A model generated the notes under the pieces. That model ran no database searches. It was not told the DNA's origin and worked only from the letters and a program-made list of their open reading frames with translations. Positions 1 to 8,344 of a DNA stretch of 64,000 bases are shown here, piece by piece. A program made the translations under genes and the position numbers. The DNA lies in NCBI GenBank assembly GCA_965262505.1, contig CBDHFM010000021.1, positions 1 through 64,000 of the forward strand, written 5' to 3'. This DNA comes from JACPPO01 sp965262505 (GTDB taxonomy: Bacteria > Acidobacteriota > Vicinamibacteria > Vicinamibacterales > UBA2999). How positions within the stretch are numbered: the first letter of the stretch is position 1; the number at the start of each line of letters is the position of its first letter.

Positions 1-199
1 GGAGAATTAACAGGCCACCGGCCTGTACGTACTTGTAGGTACGTACTACTTGATCAGTACTACTTGTACGTAGGTGACGTGTTTATGCGAAAGAAACGGC
101 CTTCCAGGTGACGTGTTTATGCGAAAAGCGGCCGCGTCGTGGTGACGTGTTTATGCGTGCAAAACTCCTCGGAATAAAAGTGTTTTGTGGAAAACCACG
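1..199 (+). other. Iteron plasmid origin 1 (left edge at window start)
   Basis: Positions 9-72 carry a palindrome-rich block (ACAGGCCACCGGCCTGT, repeated GTACGTAC, TTGATCAGTACTACTTGTAC). Three identical direct repeats follow at 73-157, then TGTGGAAAA (reverse of DnaA box TTTTCCACA) at 186-194. The same order of parts occurs at three other places in the window with different repeat sequences. The repA gene just to the right points at this block, which is the usual arrangement for iteron plasmids. That it is a working origin is inferred. Confidence 0.85.
73..157 (+). repeat. Three 17-bp iterons of origin 1
   Basis: GGTGACGTGTTTATGCG occurs exactly at 73-89, 107-123 and 141-157. The period is 34 bp, with 17-bp spacers of unrelated sequence, so all copies lie on about the same DNA face. 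This is the expected binding array for the neighbouring RepA. Confidence 0.9.
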
Positions 200-410
200 G
201 CGAACGGTCGCGCCACGTGGCCCGTTATCGGTGCCAGCGCTGAGCGGTCCACTATGGGGTGTTCTCGAGCCCGACATGGAGACGCTGAGGACCGGCGGCG
301 GGTGTCAGGACATCAATGATCGTCTAACTCAGAACGTTCGTGGTCCTACTCAATGAGCGCCTTCATGTCGTCCGTGGCAGATCCACGTCGAGGCTGCTGT
401 AGAAGCGCCG

Positions 411-1397
411 CTATTCCACGAGACGCAGGTTCGACGGCGCGATGCGCGGCGGGGAGGGGGAGAGTAGCAACGCACCCTTGACCGTCCGATAGTGCAGGTC
501 CGGCCAGGCCATCTTGATTTTCTTCAGCTCGCGGAGACAATCCCGGCGGAACGCCTGTTGAGCGATTTTGCTCGCCTTGGCGGGGTCCGAGCCGAACTGC
601 TCGTAGAGCTGCCGCCACGTGAGCCGGAGCGGGCGCGTGAGACCGAACGTCCGGTAGGTGAGCCAGAGATACAGGTCGAGGCCGAGCGGCGACCGGCTGA
701 GGCTCTTAAGGATGTGCAGGTCGAGCGGGATCGGGTTACGGATGATCTCGTTGAAAAAATCCGTACCGAGTTCGATTCTGCTCTCCCACAACGAACGCGC
801 GTCCGGCTGGCGCTCGCTCCACCAGTATTCCGTGGTGCGAGCAATCGACGCATTCATCGTGGCTTCCACCCGCGCATCCTCGTAGGTCAGTGACACCATG
901 CACCCAAACAACCGGCGCATCTGATTCCATAGTCGCGTCCGCCCGCCCGTGGTGCCGCCGCTCGTGCTGTAGATGTCGAGCCGCCACATGAACTCCGAGA
1001 GCGAATTGCCGAGGACCAGCACGGGCGATTGTGTGCGGACGGCTTCCGTGCAGACCCACGTCAGGAGCAAGCGTGGCAGGGTGCCATAGGGGAGCTTCGT
1101 TTTACCGCTTGAGAACAGGACGAGCGTGTACGGCCCGTTGCGTCGGACGTACTGCAGGCGGTCGCCTGGGTTGGAGCGCGGCAAGGAACACAACGCGAGC
1201 AACCGCGCCATGAAACCAAACTCCGGGTCCGCGTCGCGCGCGCAGACGAGCTGCGTCACCTGGTCAAGCTTAGTGAAGTGGTGCCGCGCTTGCGGCGTGG
1301 CGGCACGGTGAGTCAGGGCGCGACCACCGGGCAGCGATAGCCCGTCGGCCACGTCGCCGATGGGAGCAAAGCCGTCGTGTTCGCGTTTGCGCGCCAC
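411..1397 (-). CDS. repA: Plasmid replication initiator RepA (copy 1)
   Basis: This 328-residue protein belongs to the plasmid-encoded RepA (RepA_C type) family, whose members bind iterons and recruit host DnaA and helicase. Family landmarks seen are GFMARLLALCSLPRSNP near residues 60-76, LPYGTLPRLLLTWVCTEAVRTQ near 101-122, and PLGLDLYLWLTYRTF near 235-249. It ends SPSPPRIAPSNLRLVE, like the other RepA copies here. Its 3' end faces origin 1 about 210 bp away. The 1398-1440 upstream stretch is AT-rich with an inverted repeat (AAGATACTTATATATCTT) that could be its promoter or autoregulatory site. No par gene is directly upstream; higBA sits there instead, so the original parA-RHH-repA order has been broken. 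Length matches RepA copies 2 and 4, so it appears intact. Confidence 0.9.
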   Translation of the reverse strand: MARKREHDGFAPIGDVADGLSLPGGRALTHRAATPQARHHFTKLDQVTQLVCARDADPEFGFMARLLALCSLPRSNPGDRLQYVRRNGPYTLVLFSSGKTKLPYGTLPRLLLTWVCTEAVRTQSPVLVLGNSLSEFMWRLDIYSTSGGTTGGRTRLWNQMRRLFGCMVSLTYEDARVEATMNASIARTTEYWWSERQPDARSLWESRIELGTDFFNEIIRNPIPLDLHILKSLSRSPLGLDLYLWLTYRTFGLTRPLRLTWRQLYEQFGSDPAKASKIAQQAFRRDCLRELKKIKMAWPDLHYRTVKGALLLSPSPPRIAPSNLRLVE

Positions 1398-1525
1398 TTT
1401 TCTACTAGCAAGATACTTATATATCTTACTATTTAACTATCATAATAGTATTAGAACCAACTGACTCGCCGCGGCGCCCACTTCCCGCGCTCGCCACCGC
1501 CCGGCGTATTTACTTGTTCGCCGGG

Positions 1526-1801
1526 TCATGCGGCCGATTTCTTCTGGCGCAAACGTTCTTGTGCGAGTTCGTACTGCGCCTGCCGCCGCACCCAGAAGGC
1601 GGCGTTGCTCCACCCGGTGCGTTCCAACGCCAGCGCCATCGCTGGCGAGATGCCGGTGCGGCCGTTCAGCAGCCGTGAAAACGTTTGTCGCGTACAGCCC
1701 AGCTTCGCAGCCGCCTCGGTCACGGTCCACTTCTTAGCGTCCATCGCGTCCCGGAGGCTTTCGCCTGGGTGCACAGGATCGTACATCGTGGTCATGGTCA
1801 C
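1526..1801 (-). CDS. higA: HigA-type antitoxin
   Basis: This 91-residue XRE helix-turn-helix protein starts MTMTTMYDPVHPGESLRDAMDAK, the classic opening of HigA antitoxins. The DNA-binding helices lie at about residues 26-50 (WTVTEAAAKLGCTRQTFSRLL) and are followed by ISPAMALALERTG. It neutralises the neighbouring mRNA-cleaving toxin and normally represses the operon. It lies 6 bp downstream of the toxin gene, giving the toxin-first order of higBA. The pair probably stabilises the replicon next to it. Confidence 0.9.
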   Translation of the reverse strand: MTMTTMYDPVHPGESLRDAMDAKKWTVTEAAAKLGCTRQTFSRLLNGRTGISPAMALALERTGWSNAAFWVRRQAQYELAQERLRQKKSAA

Positions 1802-1807
1802 CCTCCC

Positions 1808-2101
1808 CTAGTGGTAATCGATCAGGTCCACGTCCGTTGCCACGCCGTCTCTGAAGCGGAAGACGACGCGCCAGTTTCCGGAGACACGCACGCTCCATTG
1901 GTCGCGCCGGTCGCCCGTCAGCGGGTGCAGGCGGTAGCCGGGAATGTCCATGTCCCCAGGTAACAGCGCGGCGTCAAGGTCCGACAAGATGCGCCGAATA
2001 CGTGGCGCGAGGGCCGCGGGGAGTCGGCGGGCGTCACCCTGCTCGAAGAAGGCCCGCAGTCCCTTGCGCCTGATAACAATACGAATGTTGTAACACGACA
2101 C
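1808..2101 (-). CDS. higB: HigB-type toxin (RelE fold)
   Basis: This protein of about 97 residues contains RKGLRAFFEQGDARRLPAALAPRIRRILSDLDAA, then DMDIPGYRLHPLTGDRRDQWSVRVSGNWRVVFRF. That is the typical HigB core, with conserved GDR..WSVRV and NWRVVF segments. Family members are ribosome-dependent RNases. The start is uncertain: homologues usually begin close to the RRKGL motif, so the first residues given here may be untranslated. It is the first gene of the higBA pair and is separated from divergent parA1 by about 115 bp holding an AT-rich promoter region. Confidence 0.88.
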   Translation of the reverse strand: MSCYNIRIVIRRKGLRAFFEQGDARRLPAALAPRIRRILSDLDAALLPGDMDIPGYRLHPLTGDRRDQWSVRVSGNWRVVFRFRDGVATDVDLIDYH

Positions 2102-2216
2102 ACGACATATGACAATCTGTTCGCGCCGTCGCGTGGCCGTCAGCCATGGCCGACTCTAAGCCCACACTGTTATCAAATAGCACTATATTAAGATAGTATG
2201 CCCGTCTTATAGCGCC

Positions 2217-2837
2217 ATGCGAACCATCGCGCTCATTTCGCAAAAGGGCGGCGCGGGAAAAACTACGCTGGCTATCGGCCTCGCGGTCACCGCCGAGCGG
2301 GCGGGACTCGCCAGCGTGCTCGGGGACCTCGACCCGCAGGCCTCAGCCGCACAGTGGAGCGACCTGCGCCAGGCGAAGACGCCCGTCGTCACGTGCACGC
2401 CTGCCGCTCGCCTCACATCTGTCCTGACAGCCGCGCGGGATGCCGGCGCCGACATCGCCATCCGCGACACCGCCCCGCACGCCGCCGAGGCCGCGCTCGC
2501 CGCCGCCCGGGCCAGTGATTTTGTTCTCATTCCATGCCGTCCCGCGACCGCTGACTTGGTAGCGATCGAGGCGAGTATCGACCTGATCCGGATCGCCGAC
2601 ACACCAGGCGCCGTAGTCATCAACGCGGCGCCCGTCGCCAACCCGCTCACGGATCAGGCCCTGACCGCCATCGCTTGTTACGGTGTGAAGGCCTGCCCCA
2701 TCATCGTGCATCAGAGAATCGAGCACGTCCACGCTTTCACAGCCGGATTGTCCGCATCTGAGTCTGCGCCAAGCGGGAAGGCCGCAGCGGAGATCAATGA
2801 ACTCTTTAACTGGACACGGAGCCAAGACCAATGGTGA
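2217..2837 (+). CDS. parA: ParA-family partition ATPase (copy 1)
   Basis: This 206-residue P-loop ATPase has a deviant Walker A motif KGGAGKTT at residues 11-18, a DLDPQ switch at about 38-42, and DTAPHAAEAAL in the Walker B region. It is the short ParA type (no N-terminal helix-turn-helix), comparable to ParF/ParA of small plasmids, that positions plasmid copies over the nucleoid. It overlaps the downstream ribbon-helix-helix gene by 7 bp, as in the other par modules here, so the two are co-translated. It is divergent from higBA and repA1. Its own repA would be expected after the RHH gene, but an IS1-like element begins about 75 bp on, so this par pair is probably the remnant of a separate replicon. 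Confidence 0.9.
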   Translation: MRTIALISQKGGAGKTTLAIGLAVTAERAGLASVLGDLDPQASAAQWSDLRQAKTPVVTCTPAARLTSVLTAARDAGADIAIRDTAPHAAEAALAAARASDFVLIPCRPATADLVAIEASIDLIRIADTPGAVVINAAPVANPLTDQALTAIACYGVKACPIIVHQRIEHVHAFTAGLSASESAPSGKAAAEINELFNWTRSQDQW

Positions 2838-3067
2838 CGCGTAAATCCAATCTTGCCGACGCAGTGCATGGCGCCGCGCGCGCAGACAAGCGCCCGCGCG
2901 AGAACACGGCACCGTCCGCTGACACGAAACCGATGAAGAGCGTGTTGCTCCGACTCCCGCCAAAACTACACCGGCAACTGCGACAGCTCTCCCTCGACCA
3001 GGACACCACCCTTCAAGCGCTCGGCGTGGAAGCGCTGGAACGGATACTGGAGGAACGACAGCGGTAA
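2831..3067 (+). CDS. Ribbon-helix-helix partition partner (copy 1)
   Basis: This 78-residue protein has a basic disordered N-terminus (residues 1-35). A compact C-terminal fold MKSVLLRLPPKLHRQLRQLSLDQDTT follows, with the strand-helix-helix pattern of MetJ/Arc or ParG-like DNA binders. By position it should be the centromere-binding adaptor of ParA1 and probably also the repressor of the operon. The ATG overlaps the end of parA1. Similar small RHH proteins follow or overlap every parA in the window but share little sequence, in keeping with separate replicon specificities. Confidence 0.75.
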   Translation: MVTRKSNLADAVHGAARADKRPRENTAPSADTKPMKSVLLRLPPKLHRQLRQLSLDQDTTLQALGVEALERILEERQR

Positions 3068-3143
3068 AGCGGTGGCTCGTTCGCGCGACGTCTGCAAGAC
3101 ATAGAATATGACCGAAGACGAACGAGAACACCTGCTCAGCACG

Positions 3144-4327
3144 GGGTGCTTGCGCCGGTCGCTGTTGATCAGGCCGCCGCTCGCTGCCCGTGCGGCCAGG
3201 AAAGCCTCGGCAACTGGGCTGCGCAGGTCTCGACAACCGCCACAAATATACGCAGAGTGACACGGCGCGTCGTGAAGATGTCGCGCAAGGCCAGTCGCGT
3301 GCTCACCAAACCGGCCTGCATGGCTGGCGTCCGGGTCTCGCGCCCGAAGCGCAACGCCCCGGGCGGGCGGACGAAGTTGTAGTGGCAACGCACGAGCTCG
3401 ACGTGGTTTCGGAGCTGGTCTGCGCCACGGGCGTGGCAGGGCGAGCGCCGGCGCAGGTAGGCAGAGGCTTGCCGAATTGTGAGGTTGAGGCGCTCGATGA
3501 AGGATGTGTTCAAGGTCTCTGAATCCTCCGACTCCACTATCGCGGCCTTCAGGCGAGCCGCCGTGCCGATCTTCACGCGGCGCTCGACCCGGACGACACG
3601 ATTGTTCCGCCGCGTCTTGAGTACTTGACCAAAGACGCACGCTGGCCCAAAGAGGTCGCCAACCGCCCCGACTCGAAGCCATCGGTAGGCGATCAGGGGA
3701 TATCCAACGACGCGCCCACGGCGGACGGCGTCGCTGATGACGGTCCTGGCGTTGTGATCGGAGCGGCGGCCCAGGACGCTCCCGGCCCACAAGCGGGAGG
3801 AGACCTCGATGGTCGCGAACAGCCAGACCGTCTTGCTCTTGTTGCCGATGAAGGTGCAGAGCTCATCAGCCTGCAGCTCGATGAGGTCGAAGTCGCGCAC
3901 CATCTTGTCGTTGAAGCGCCTTGCGGCCGTCGAGGCCCGCTCGAGCCAGCGCGCGACGGTGTTGCGGGAATGGCCCGTGACCCGGGCTGTCGCTGAAATG
4001 CTCACGCCTTCGACGCGTAAGCTTGCGACGTTCTCGAACTCCCGTCGGGTGCAGTGAAGCCCGCTGTACGCAGTCCCCGTGTTCGTGCTGCGCGTGCCCC
4101 TGCAGACGGTGCAGCGGTACCGCTGCCGTCGACCGGCCTTCGTCGCGAACGAGCCGTAGCCCACGAGGTTGAGGCCCGGTTTTCCACGGGTGTCGCACCC
4201 GGGCGTGCCGCACGCCACCCCGTCGATCTCGTTCATTGCTCAAGTGTACGGGAGCGCGAGACCTGTCGTTTCCGTCACGACCTCGGAGCTGAAGGTGACC
4301 GATCAACAGCGACCGGCGCAAGCACCC
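3144..4327 (-). mobile_element. IS1-like insertion sequence
   Basis: About 28-bp terminal inverted repeats are readable. GGGTGCTTGCGCCGGTCGCT starts at 3144, and its complement ends at 4327; both continue with GTTGATC. The 1184-bp element carries one transposase gene. No target duplication is obvious at the ends, so the flanks may have been rearranged after insertion. It separates parA1-RHH1 from the exosortase-linked genes. Confidence 0.8.
3169..4236 (-). CDS. IS1-family-like transposase
   Basis: This 355-residue protein starts with a zinc-finger-like module (CGTPGCDTRGKPG then YRCTVCRGT, residues 9-45). An HTH follows (SISATARVTGHSRNTVARWLERA, about 76-99). A DDE-type catalytic domain comes next, with DLIELQADELCTFIGNK, SDAVRRGRVVGYP, and FIERLNLTIRQASAYLRRRSPCHAR near residues 250-275. 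The ending LVRCHYNFVRPPGALRF is typical of IS1-like DDE transposases. It fills the element between inverted repeats and appears full length as a single frame rather than the two frames of classic IS1. The last residues overlap the left inverted repeat. Confidence 0.82.
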   Translation of the reverse strand: MNEIDGVACGTPGCDTRGKPGLNLVGYGSFATKAGRRQRYRCTVCRGTRSTNTGTAYSGLHCTRREFENVASLRVEGVSISATARVTGHSRNTVARWLERASTAARRFNDKMVRDFDLIELQADELCTFIGNKSKTVWLFATIEVSSRLWAGSVLGRRSDHNARTVISDAVRRGRVVGYPLIAYRWLRVGAVGDLFGPACVFGQVLKTRRNNRVVRVERRVKIGTAARLKAAIVESEDSETLNTSFIERLNLTIRQASAYLRRRSPCHARGADQLRNHVELVRCHYNFVRPPGALRFGRETRTPAMQAGLVSTRLALRDIFTTRRVTLRIFVAVVETCAAQLPRLSWPHGQRAAA

Positions 4328-4346
4328 GTGGACAAGCAGAAGACGG

Positions 4347-4745
4347 TCAAGTGGTGGCGCCGACGGGGCGCTTGGCGGCCTCATCAGTGCTCGCGCCAGC
4401 CACCAACTCTGACCAGTGGCCCCCGGTGGCAAAGCACACCGCCGCCAAACGATCCCGGAGCGCCCTGGCGTTGGCGGCGTTCGGGGTGCTGTAGTTACAG
4501 ACGTGGAGATCCAGCGTCGCACTCTGCAGCTCCGGCCAGACGTGCAGGACCAGATGGGACTCGGCCAGCACCCACACCAGGGTGAGACCACCCTCGTCGA
4601 ACGGCACCGCCTGCGTCGCCATCACCTGCAGATGGCACGCTCGCACGTGGCCGGTCACTTCGGCCAGCAACTGCGCTGGATCCCGCTGGCTCCGTTGCAA
4701 CGCCTCCGACCACACGCCTGTGCCGATGAAGTGATGCGAGATCAT
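4347..4745 (-). CDS. speD: S-adenosylmethionine decarboxylase (prokaryotic class 1B type)
   Basis: Taking the ATG of MISHHFIGTGVW as start gives 132 residues, close to the length of small bacterial AdoMet decarboxylases. The self-processing motif VLAESHLVLHVWPE places E62-S63, H68 and C83 at the same numbers as the cleavage site, processing histidine and catalytic cysteine of the Thermotoga enzyme. Residue 55 is Thr where that enzyme has Ser. The protein should cleave before Ser63 to form a pyruvoyl group and decarboxylate AdoMet. In ordinary genomes this feeds spermidine synthesis, but no aminopropyltransferase is nearby. Here it lies downstream on the same strand as a methyltransferase and a double exosortase, so a role in that cluster is possible. 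An IS1-like element ends 20 bp beyond its stop. Confidence 0.75.
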   Translation of the reverse strand: MISHHFIGTGVWSEALQRSQRDPAQLLAEVTGHVRACHLQVMATQAVPFDEGGLTLVWVLAESHLVLHVWPELQSATLDLHVCNYSTPNAANARALRDRLAAVCFATGGHWSELVAGASTDEAAKRPVGATT

Positions 4746-4957
4746 CACGCCACGTGTCTCACAGAGACAGCCCTCGTGCCAGCACAATTCCACCGATTTC
4801 TCATACGTCTTCTATCGAGCACTTAGCCACGCACCTGTAAGCACAAAAACTCAGCGCTGAACTTATAGAGGGTTGCCCTTCAAAACACAAATCATTTCGT
4901 CGCTGGCCACGGGCGGATCACAGCGGCGGCAGACACGGCGCGCGCGCGACTGAAGAA

Positions 4958-5251
4958 TCAAATGCGGCAGCTCTTTGCGTGCACGGTCTCGCTTATGTTA
5001 TGAGGACGCCTCAGGGGGGATGTCCCACTGACTGTTGAAACATGAAGAAGTCTCGCACAGTCCGTCCCGCCGCTGGTGTTAAATCTCCGCCCCCGCGTCG
5101 CCTTCCCCTCGTCGAGCTGCTGATCGATCCCGAGGCCCACGCTCACGCCGAGCATCACGCGAAGAAACCAGCGCTCGACGCGCGCCGCACCACCGAGGTC
5201 GTCCGTGTCGGGTTCTCCTGGCACGCGGCGTCCCCGCCGCGCCGCGGGCAT
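4958..5251 (-). CDS. Possible small protein downstream of exosortase
   Basis: This 97-residue frame starts 7 bp after the exosortase stop on the same strand. A short hydrophobic stretch (RWFLRVMLGVSVGLGI, about residues 27-42) follows a charged N-terminus. The tail is low in recognisable features. Spacing suggests co-transcription, but codon pattern and sequence match nothing I recognise. It could be a chance frame. Confidence 0.3.
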   Translation of the reverse strand: MPAARRGRRVPGEPDTDDLGGAARVERWFLRVMLGVSVGLGIDQQLDEGKATRGRRFNTSGGTDCARLLHVSTVSGTSPLRRPHNISETVHAKSCRI

Positions 5252-5257
5252 GGTTCC

Positions 5258-6703
5258 CTAGCCGGGCTGCGGCAGCGGCCGCGCGGGCACGGGTGCGGGT
5301 AGTGCGACCGTGAGGCGCGGCCGCCGCAGCACCCAGACGACCGCCAGCGGCGCGACGACGCCCCAGGCACGGATCAGGCTCACGTGGGGGGCGAACCCCA
5401 GATGGTGCGACAACTCGCCGAGCCCCAGCACGACCGTGAGCTGCAGCCCCGCCAGCCCCACGATCCCGAGAACCAGGCGCCGCCAGGGCCCGCGCGCCCC
5501 AACGGCCACCCAGAACGCAGCGCACAGGCCGAGTTGGAGCGCCGCAAGGATCGCGAGCGCCCCTTGCGGATCGTCAACAGGCCGGTGGCCGCCGTGCTGG
5601 AGGAGCACCTGCCCCCCGTCCACCGCCCGGTGCAGGAGGTCGTTCCAGAGGGGACCCACCGCCACCGCCGCAACGATGCCGACACCGATCGCCCCCACGG
5701 CCCGCCGCGCGGGGTGCGGGCGGCCGACCGATCGGGCGGACAGCACCGCCAGCCCGGCTACGAGGAGGCCCGCGACCAGCACCTGTGAGAAGGCATGGAT
5801 GGCGATGGTGTGCGAGGCGACCAGGGTCGTCGGGAGCGCGAGCACCAGGAGCCGGGCCACGCCCACGAGGAAAAAGATCGCCGGTGCCGCGCCCAGCGCG
5901 GCCACGCGCCGCCACCGCGCGAGAGGTACCGCCAGCGCGCCGGCCAGGTAGACGGGAATCAGGGGGGTGGCAATACACTCCTGGGTCACAATAAACGCCC
6001 CGTGCGTCGTCGTGACGATGTTCCCTGAGGCCGTGGCCGACACCCCGAGTGTCGCCAGGATGCCGGCGCCGGTCATCGCTACCCAGACGCCCAGCGTGCG
6101 CAGCAGGGCACTTTCGTTCATCCACCCGGCCGCCGCGAAGTAGACCGCGACGCCCATGACGGTGAGCAGCAGAAACCGCCGGGCAGGGCCGTGCCAGGCA
6201 CCGCCGAGATCCGGGCTGGCGCCGCGGGCCGCTGGATCCATCTGCCGACGCATCCAGGCGTATACATAGACGACCGCCACCACGATGAGGATGGCCGGCC
6301 AGATATAGACATGAAGGAGGTCGAGAAGCGTGGGGTAGGCCGCCACCAGCGACAAGTTGCCGATGCGCACGGTGTTGAAGGCCGCGATCACCAGCAGCCC
6401 GACGCCGGCGCCGCGCAGCCGCGCCGACCACGTGGCCGGAAACGCCAGGACCGCCCCCAGGCAGAGCGCCATGGCGTCGCCCCCGCTACAGCTCGCATCG
6501 ACGTAGACCGCGTCGGTCTGCACCCCGGTGAGCTGATCGGCCACGCGTTCCTGGAGCTGGGCAAAGGGTACGAGGATCTGGCGTTCCACCCAGCCGAGCC
6601 GCATCAGCCCGAACAGGCCGATAAACCACGCTCCGGCCGTCAGCGCGAAGCGGAACACCCCTGACGCCGGATCAGGCGGGCGCGTCTGTGAGTCCGTGGT
6701 CAT
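5258..6703 (-). CDS. Exosortase/archaeosortase with two tandem catalytic units
   Basis: This is a multi-spanning membrane protein of about 481 residues, starting at MTTDSQTRPPDPASGVFRF, where ATGA overlaps the methyltransferase stop. Exosortases are membrane cysteine transpeptidases that cut C-terminal sorting signals. The first unit shows the Cys-Arg-His set: C72 in DASCSGGDAMALCLG, R113 in AAFNTVRIGNLS, H131 in LLHVYIWPA. A second unit repeats it: C243 in VTQECIATPLIPVYLAG, R284 in LVGVARLLVLAL, and H303 (or H298) in SHTIAIHAFSQ. The Cys-to-Arg distance is 41 residues in both, which argues for an internal duplication or fusion. A further hydrophobic region (about 330-455) follows. Most exosortases have a single unit of this kind. 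Likely substrates are the VPALP-tailed proteins at 14938-18120 and 48936-51167. Confidence 0.82.
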   Translation of the reverse strand: MTTDSQTRPPDPASGVFRFALTAGAWFIGLFGLMRLGWVERQILVPFAQLQERVADQLTGVQTDAVYVDASCSGGDAMALCLGAVLAFPATWSARLRGAGVGLLVIAAFNTVRIGNLSLVAAYPTLLDLLHVYIWPAILIVVAVVYVYAWMRRQMDPAARGASPDLGGAWHGPARRFLLLTVMGVAVYFAAAGWMNESALLRTLGVWVAMTGAGILATLGVSATASGNIVTTTHGAFIVTQECIATPLIPVYLAGALAVPLARWRRVAALGAAPAIFFLVGVARLLVLALPTTLVASHTIAIHAFSQVLVAGLLVAGLAVLSARSVGRPHPARRAVGAIGVGIVAAVAVGPLWNDLLHRAVDGGQVLLQHGGHRPVDDPQGALAILAALQLGLCAAFWVAVGARGPWRRLVLGIVGLAGLQLTVVLGLGELSHHLGFAPHVSLIRAWGVVAPLAVVWVLRRPRLTVALPAPVPARPLPQPG

Positions 6704-7599
6704 GGCGACCTCCGTGGTGAGGGTGCGTCCGACGCCTCTGGCCGAACCGCGACTGTCGTCAGCAGATACCCGTGCCGGCGCAGCCAGGGCAGCCACCGCG
6801 ACAGGCGATGGAACGGCGCGACGGCGAGGCCCGTGAGCCGGCTCAGCGGGCGCGCCCACGTATAGCAAGCCAGATCGAGCATCCGCAACCACCCCGGCAT
6901 GAAGAGAATACCGGTTTCGGCCGTCACCTCAAAGCCCGCCCGCGTGAGCATCCGCCGGAAGGTGCGCCGCGAATACGACTTCTCGTAGCCGTACCTATAC
7001 AGCCCGAGCCGGTACAGCAGCACCACGAGGAGCGGGCGCAGGAAGGGGTCCCAGCGATTCGGCACCCCGATGACCACGCGGCCGCCCGGCCGCACCACGC
7101 GGAAAATCTCCCGCACGGCCCCGTCCGTGTCCGCGAAGTGCTCAACCGTCCCCATGGAGTAGACCGCGTCGAAGCTCCCGGATTGGAACGGGAGCGTCCG
7201 CACATCGGACCGTACGCCGTGCAACGTCAGGCTCCGTTCCTCGAAGTTCCGGCGGGCGCCCCGGACGATCTCGGGTGAGATGTCGACGCCAAAGGTGCGG
7301 CTCCCGGCTGCGGCGGCCCAGCGCAGGATGCGCGTATTCTTCGCCTCATCCCAGAGATCGGTCTTCAGAATACACAGCCCCTCCAGCGGCGCCAGATGGG
7401 TTTGGAACAACCATTGCTCATCCTCGAGATACTGCGCCGTCGACCGCGCCCCGTGCAGATCCGGAAACGTCGAGCCGACATCCGCCCAGAAATCGCAGTA
7501 CGCACGCGCCTCATCCGCACCAGCGCTCTCACTCTCACCCGCCAGGTCGGCTGTGTCGTGTCTCACCGCCGCCTCAGGGGGCGTCACCGCGATCGCCAA
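6700..7599 (-). CDS. Class I SAM-dependent methyltransferase
   Basis: This 299-residue protein has a Rossmann-type methyltransferase domain (about residues 70-200). The signs are RTFGVDISPEIVRGARRNF for the acidic AdoMet-binding strand, DVRTLPFQSGSFDAVYSMGTVEHFAD for motifs II-III, and VRPGGRVVIGVPNRWDP. The C-terminal third (YEKSYSRRTFRRMLTRAGF...) with hydrophobic patches resembles lipid or small-molecule methyltransferases linked to membrane pathways. It overlaps the double exosortase by four bases, so the two are surely one operon. A decayed second copy of its C-terminal part lies upstream at 7780-7958. The substrate cannot be told from sequence. A link to modification of exosortase-sorted products is only contextual. 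Confidence 0.82.
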   Translation of the reverse strand: MAIAVTPPEAAVRHDTADLAGESESAGADEARAYCDFWADVGSTFPDLHGARSTAQYLEDEQWLFQTHLAPLEGLCILKTDLWDEAKNTRILRWAAAAGSRTFGVDISPEIVRGARRNFEERSLTLHGVRSDVRTLPFQSGSFDAVYSMGTVEHFADTDGAVREIFRVVRPGGRVVIGVPNRWDPFLRPLLVVLLYRLGLYRYGYEKSYSRRTFRRMLTRAGFEVTAETGILFMPGWLRMLDLACYTWARPLSRLTGLAVAPFHRLSRWLPWLRRHGYLLTTVAVRPEASDAPSPRRSP

Positions 7600-7779
7600 C
7601 TTCCGCGGCGATGGTGACCCGGACTGGCCATCACCGTGCCCACATGGGCGTCAAGGTCGGAGGTTGCGCGTGGTCGATCAGTCCGTTGTCGGCGTGCGGC
7701 GGATTCGCCAGCCGCGCGCGCCGGGGGAACACCGACGCGTCGTGGCCACTGGCGATCTCTAGCGGGGAGGGAGAGGTGT

Positions 7780-7958
7780 TGAAACGGCGCGACGGCGAGG
7801 CCCGTGAACCGGCTCAGCGGACGCGCCCACGTATCACAGGCCAGATCAACCATGCGCAGCCACCATGGGACAAAGAGAATACCCGTTTCGGCTGTCATCT
7901 GAACGCCCGCCCGCGTGAGCATTCGCCGGAAGGTGCGCCGCGAATATGACTTCTCATC
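7780..7958 (-). pseudogene. Relic duplicate of methyltransferase C-terminal part
   Basis: The minus strand encodes DEKSYSRRTFRRMLTRAG, then MTAETGILFVPWWLRMVDLA and TWARPLSRFTGLAVAPF. This matches residues of the intact methyltransferase at 6810-6988 with scattered changes. Neither the N-terminal AdoMet-binding half nor a start is present. It reads as the end of a second gene copy deleted down to about 180 bp. Confidence 0.75.
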
Positions 7959-7964
7959 ATGACG

Positions 7965-8265
7965 CTCCCGACACAACAGCGCGAACCGAGACCCCGAGAC
8001 CGACGGCTCGAGAATGCACTCTCGCCCGCCTTCGTACGCAACGTAGCCACGGCCGGCCGCTACGGTGATGGTCGCCGCCGATCGCGTGCAACTGCTTCAG
8101 CATACATGGCTTGTTGACAAGCACCCGCGTTCGCTTCCCTCGTTGTACCCCTCTCTCTGAACGGGAACCTGCCGGACCGAGACAGCCGTCCGTGGACGGC
8201 CCCGGCCTGAACGCCAGCGTGACCACCCCGGAATCCGTCGTGACGCCGACGCCGATCCGCGGCGT
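7965..8265. repeat. Degenerate about 300-bp repeat, partner at 51860-52190 (inverted)
   Basis: Blocks such as GACAGCCGTCCGTGGACGGC and the CGGCCGG..TGGTGATGG region reappear in reverse orientation at 51860-52190. Their order is the same and identity is roughly 75-85 percent by eye. Both copies read partly open (GPSTDGCLGPAGSRS), but no complete gene can be seen in either. It may be the end of an unrecognised mobile element. Confidence 0.55.
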
Positions 8266-8344
8266 TGGTGCACGGGTCCAGCCTCTCGGCGAGCGACCGT
8301 CGGTGCCCTGGCTATCGTGACGGCCGAAGGCGCATGATCTCGAC

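Noticed and set aside
411..1397. Possibility that several RepA copies are assembly duplicates of one gene
   Set aside because: The intact copies differ throughout, have different neighbours and different iterons, and so are real paralogues.
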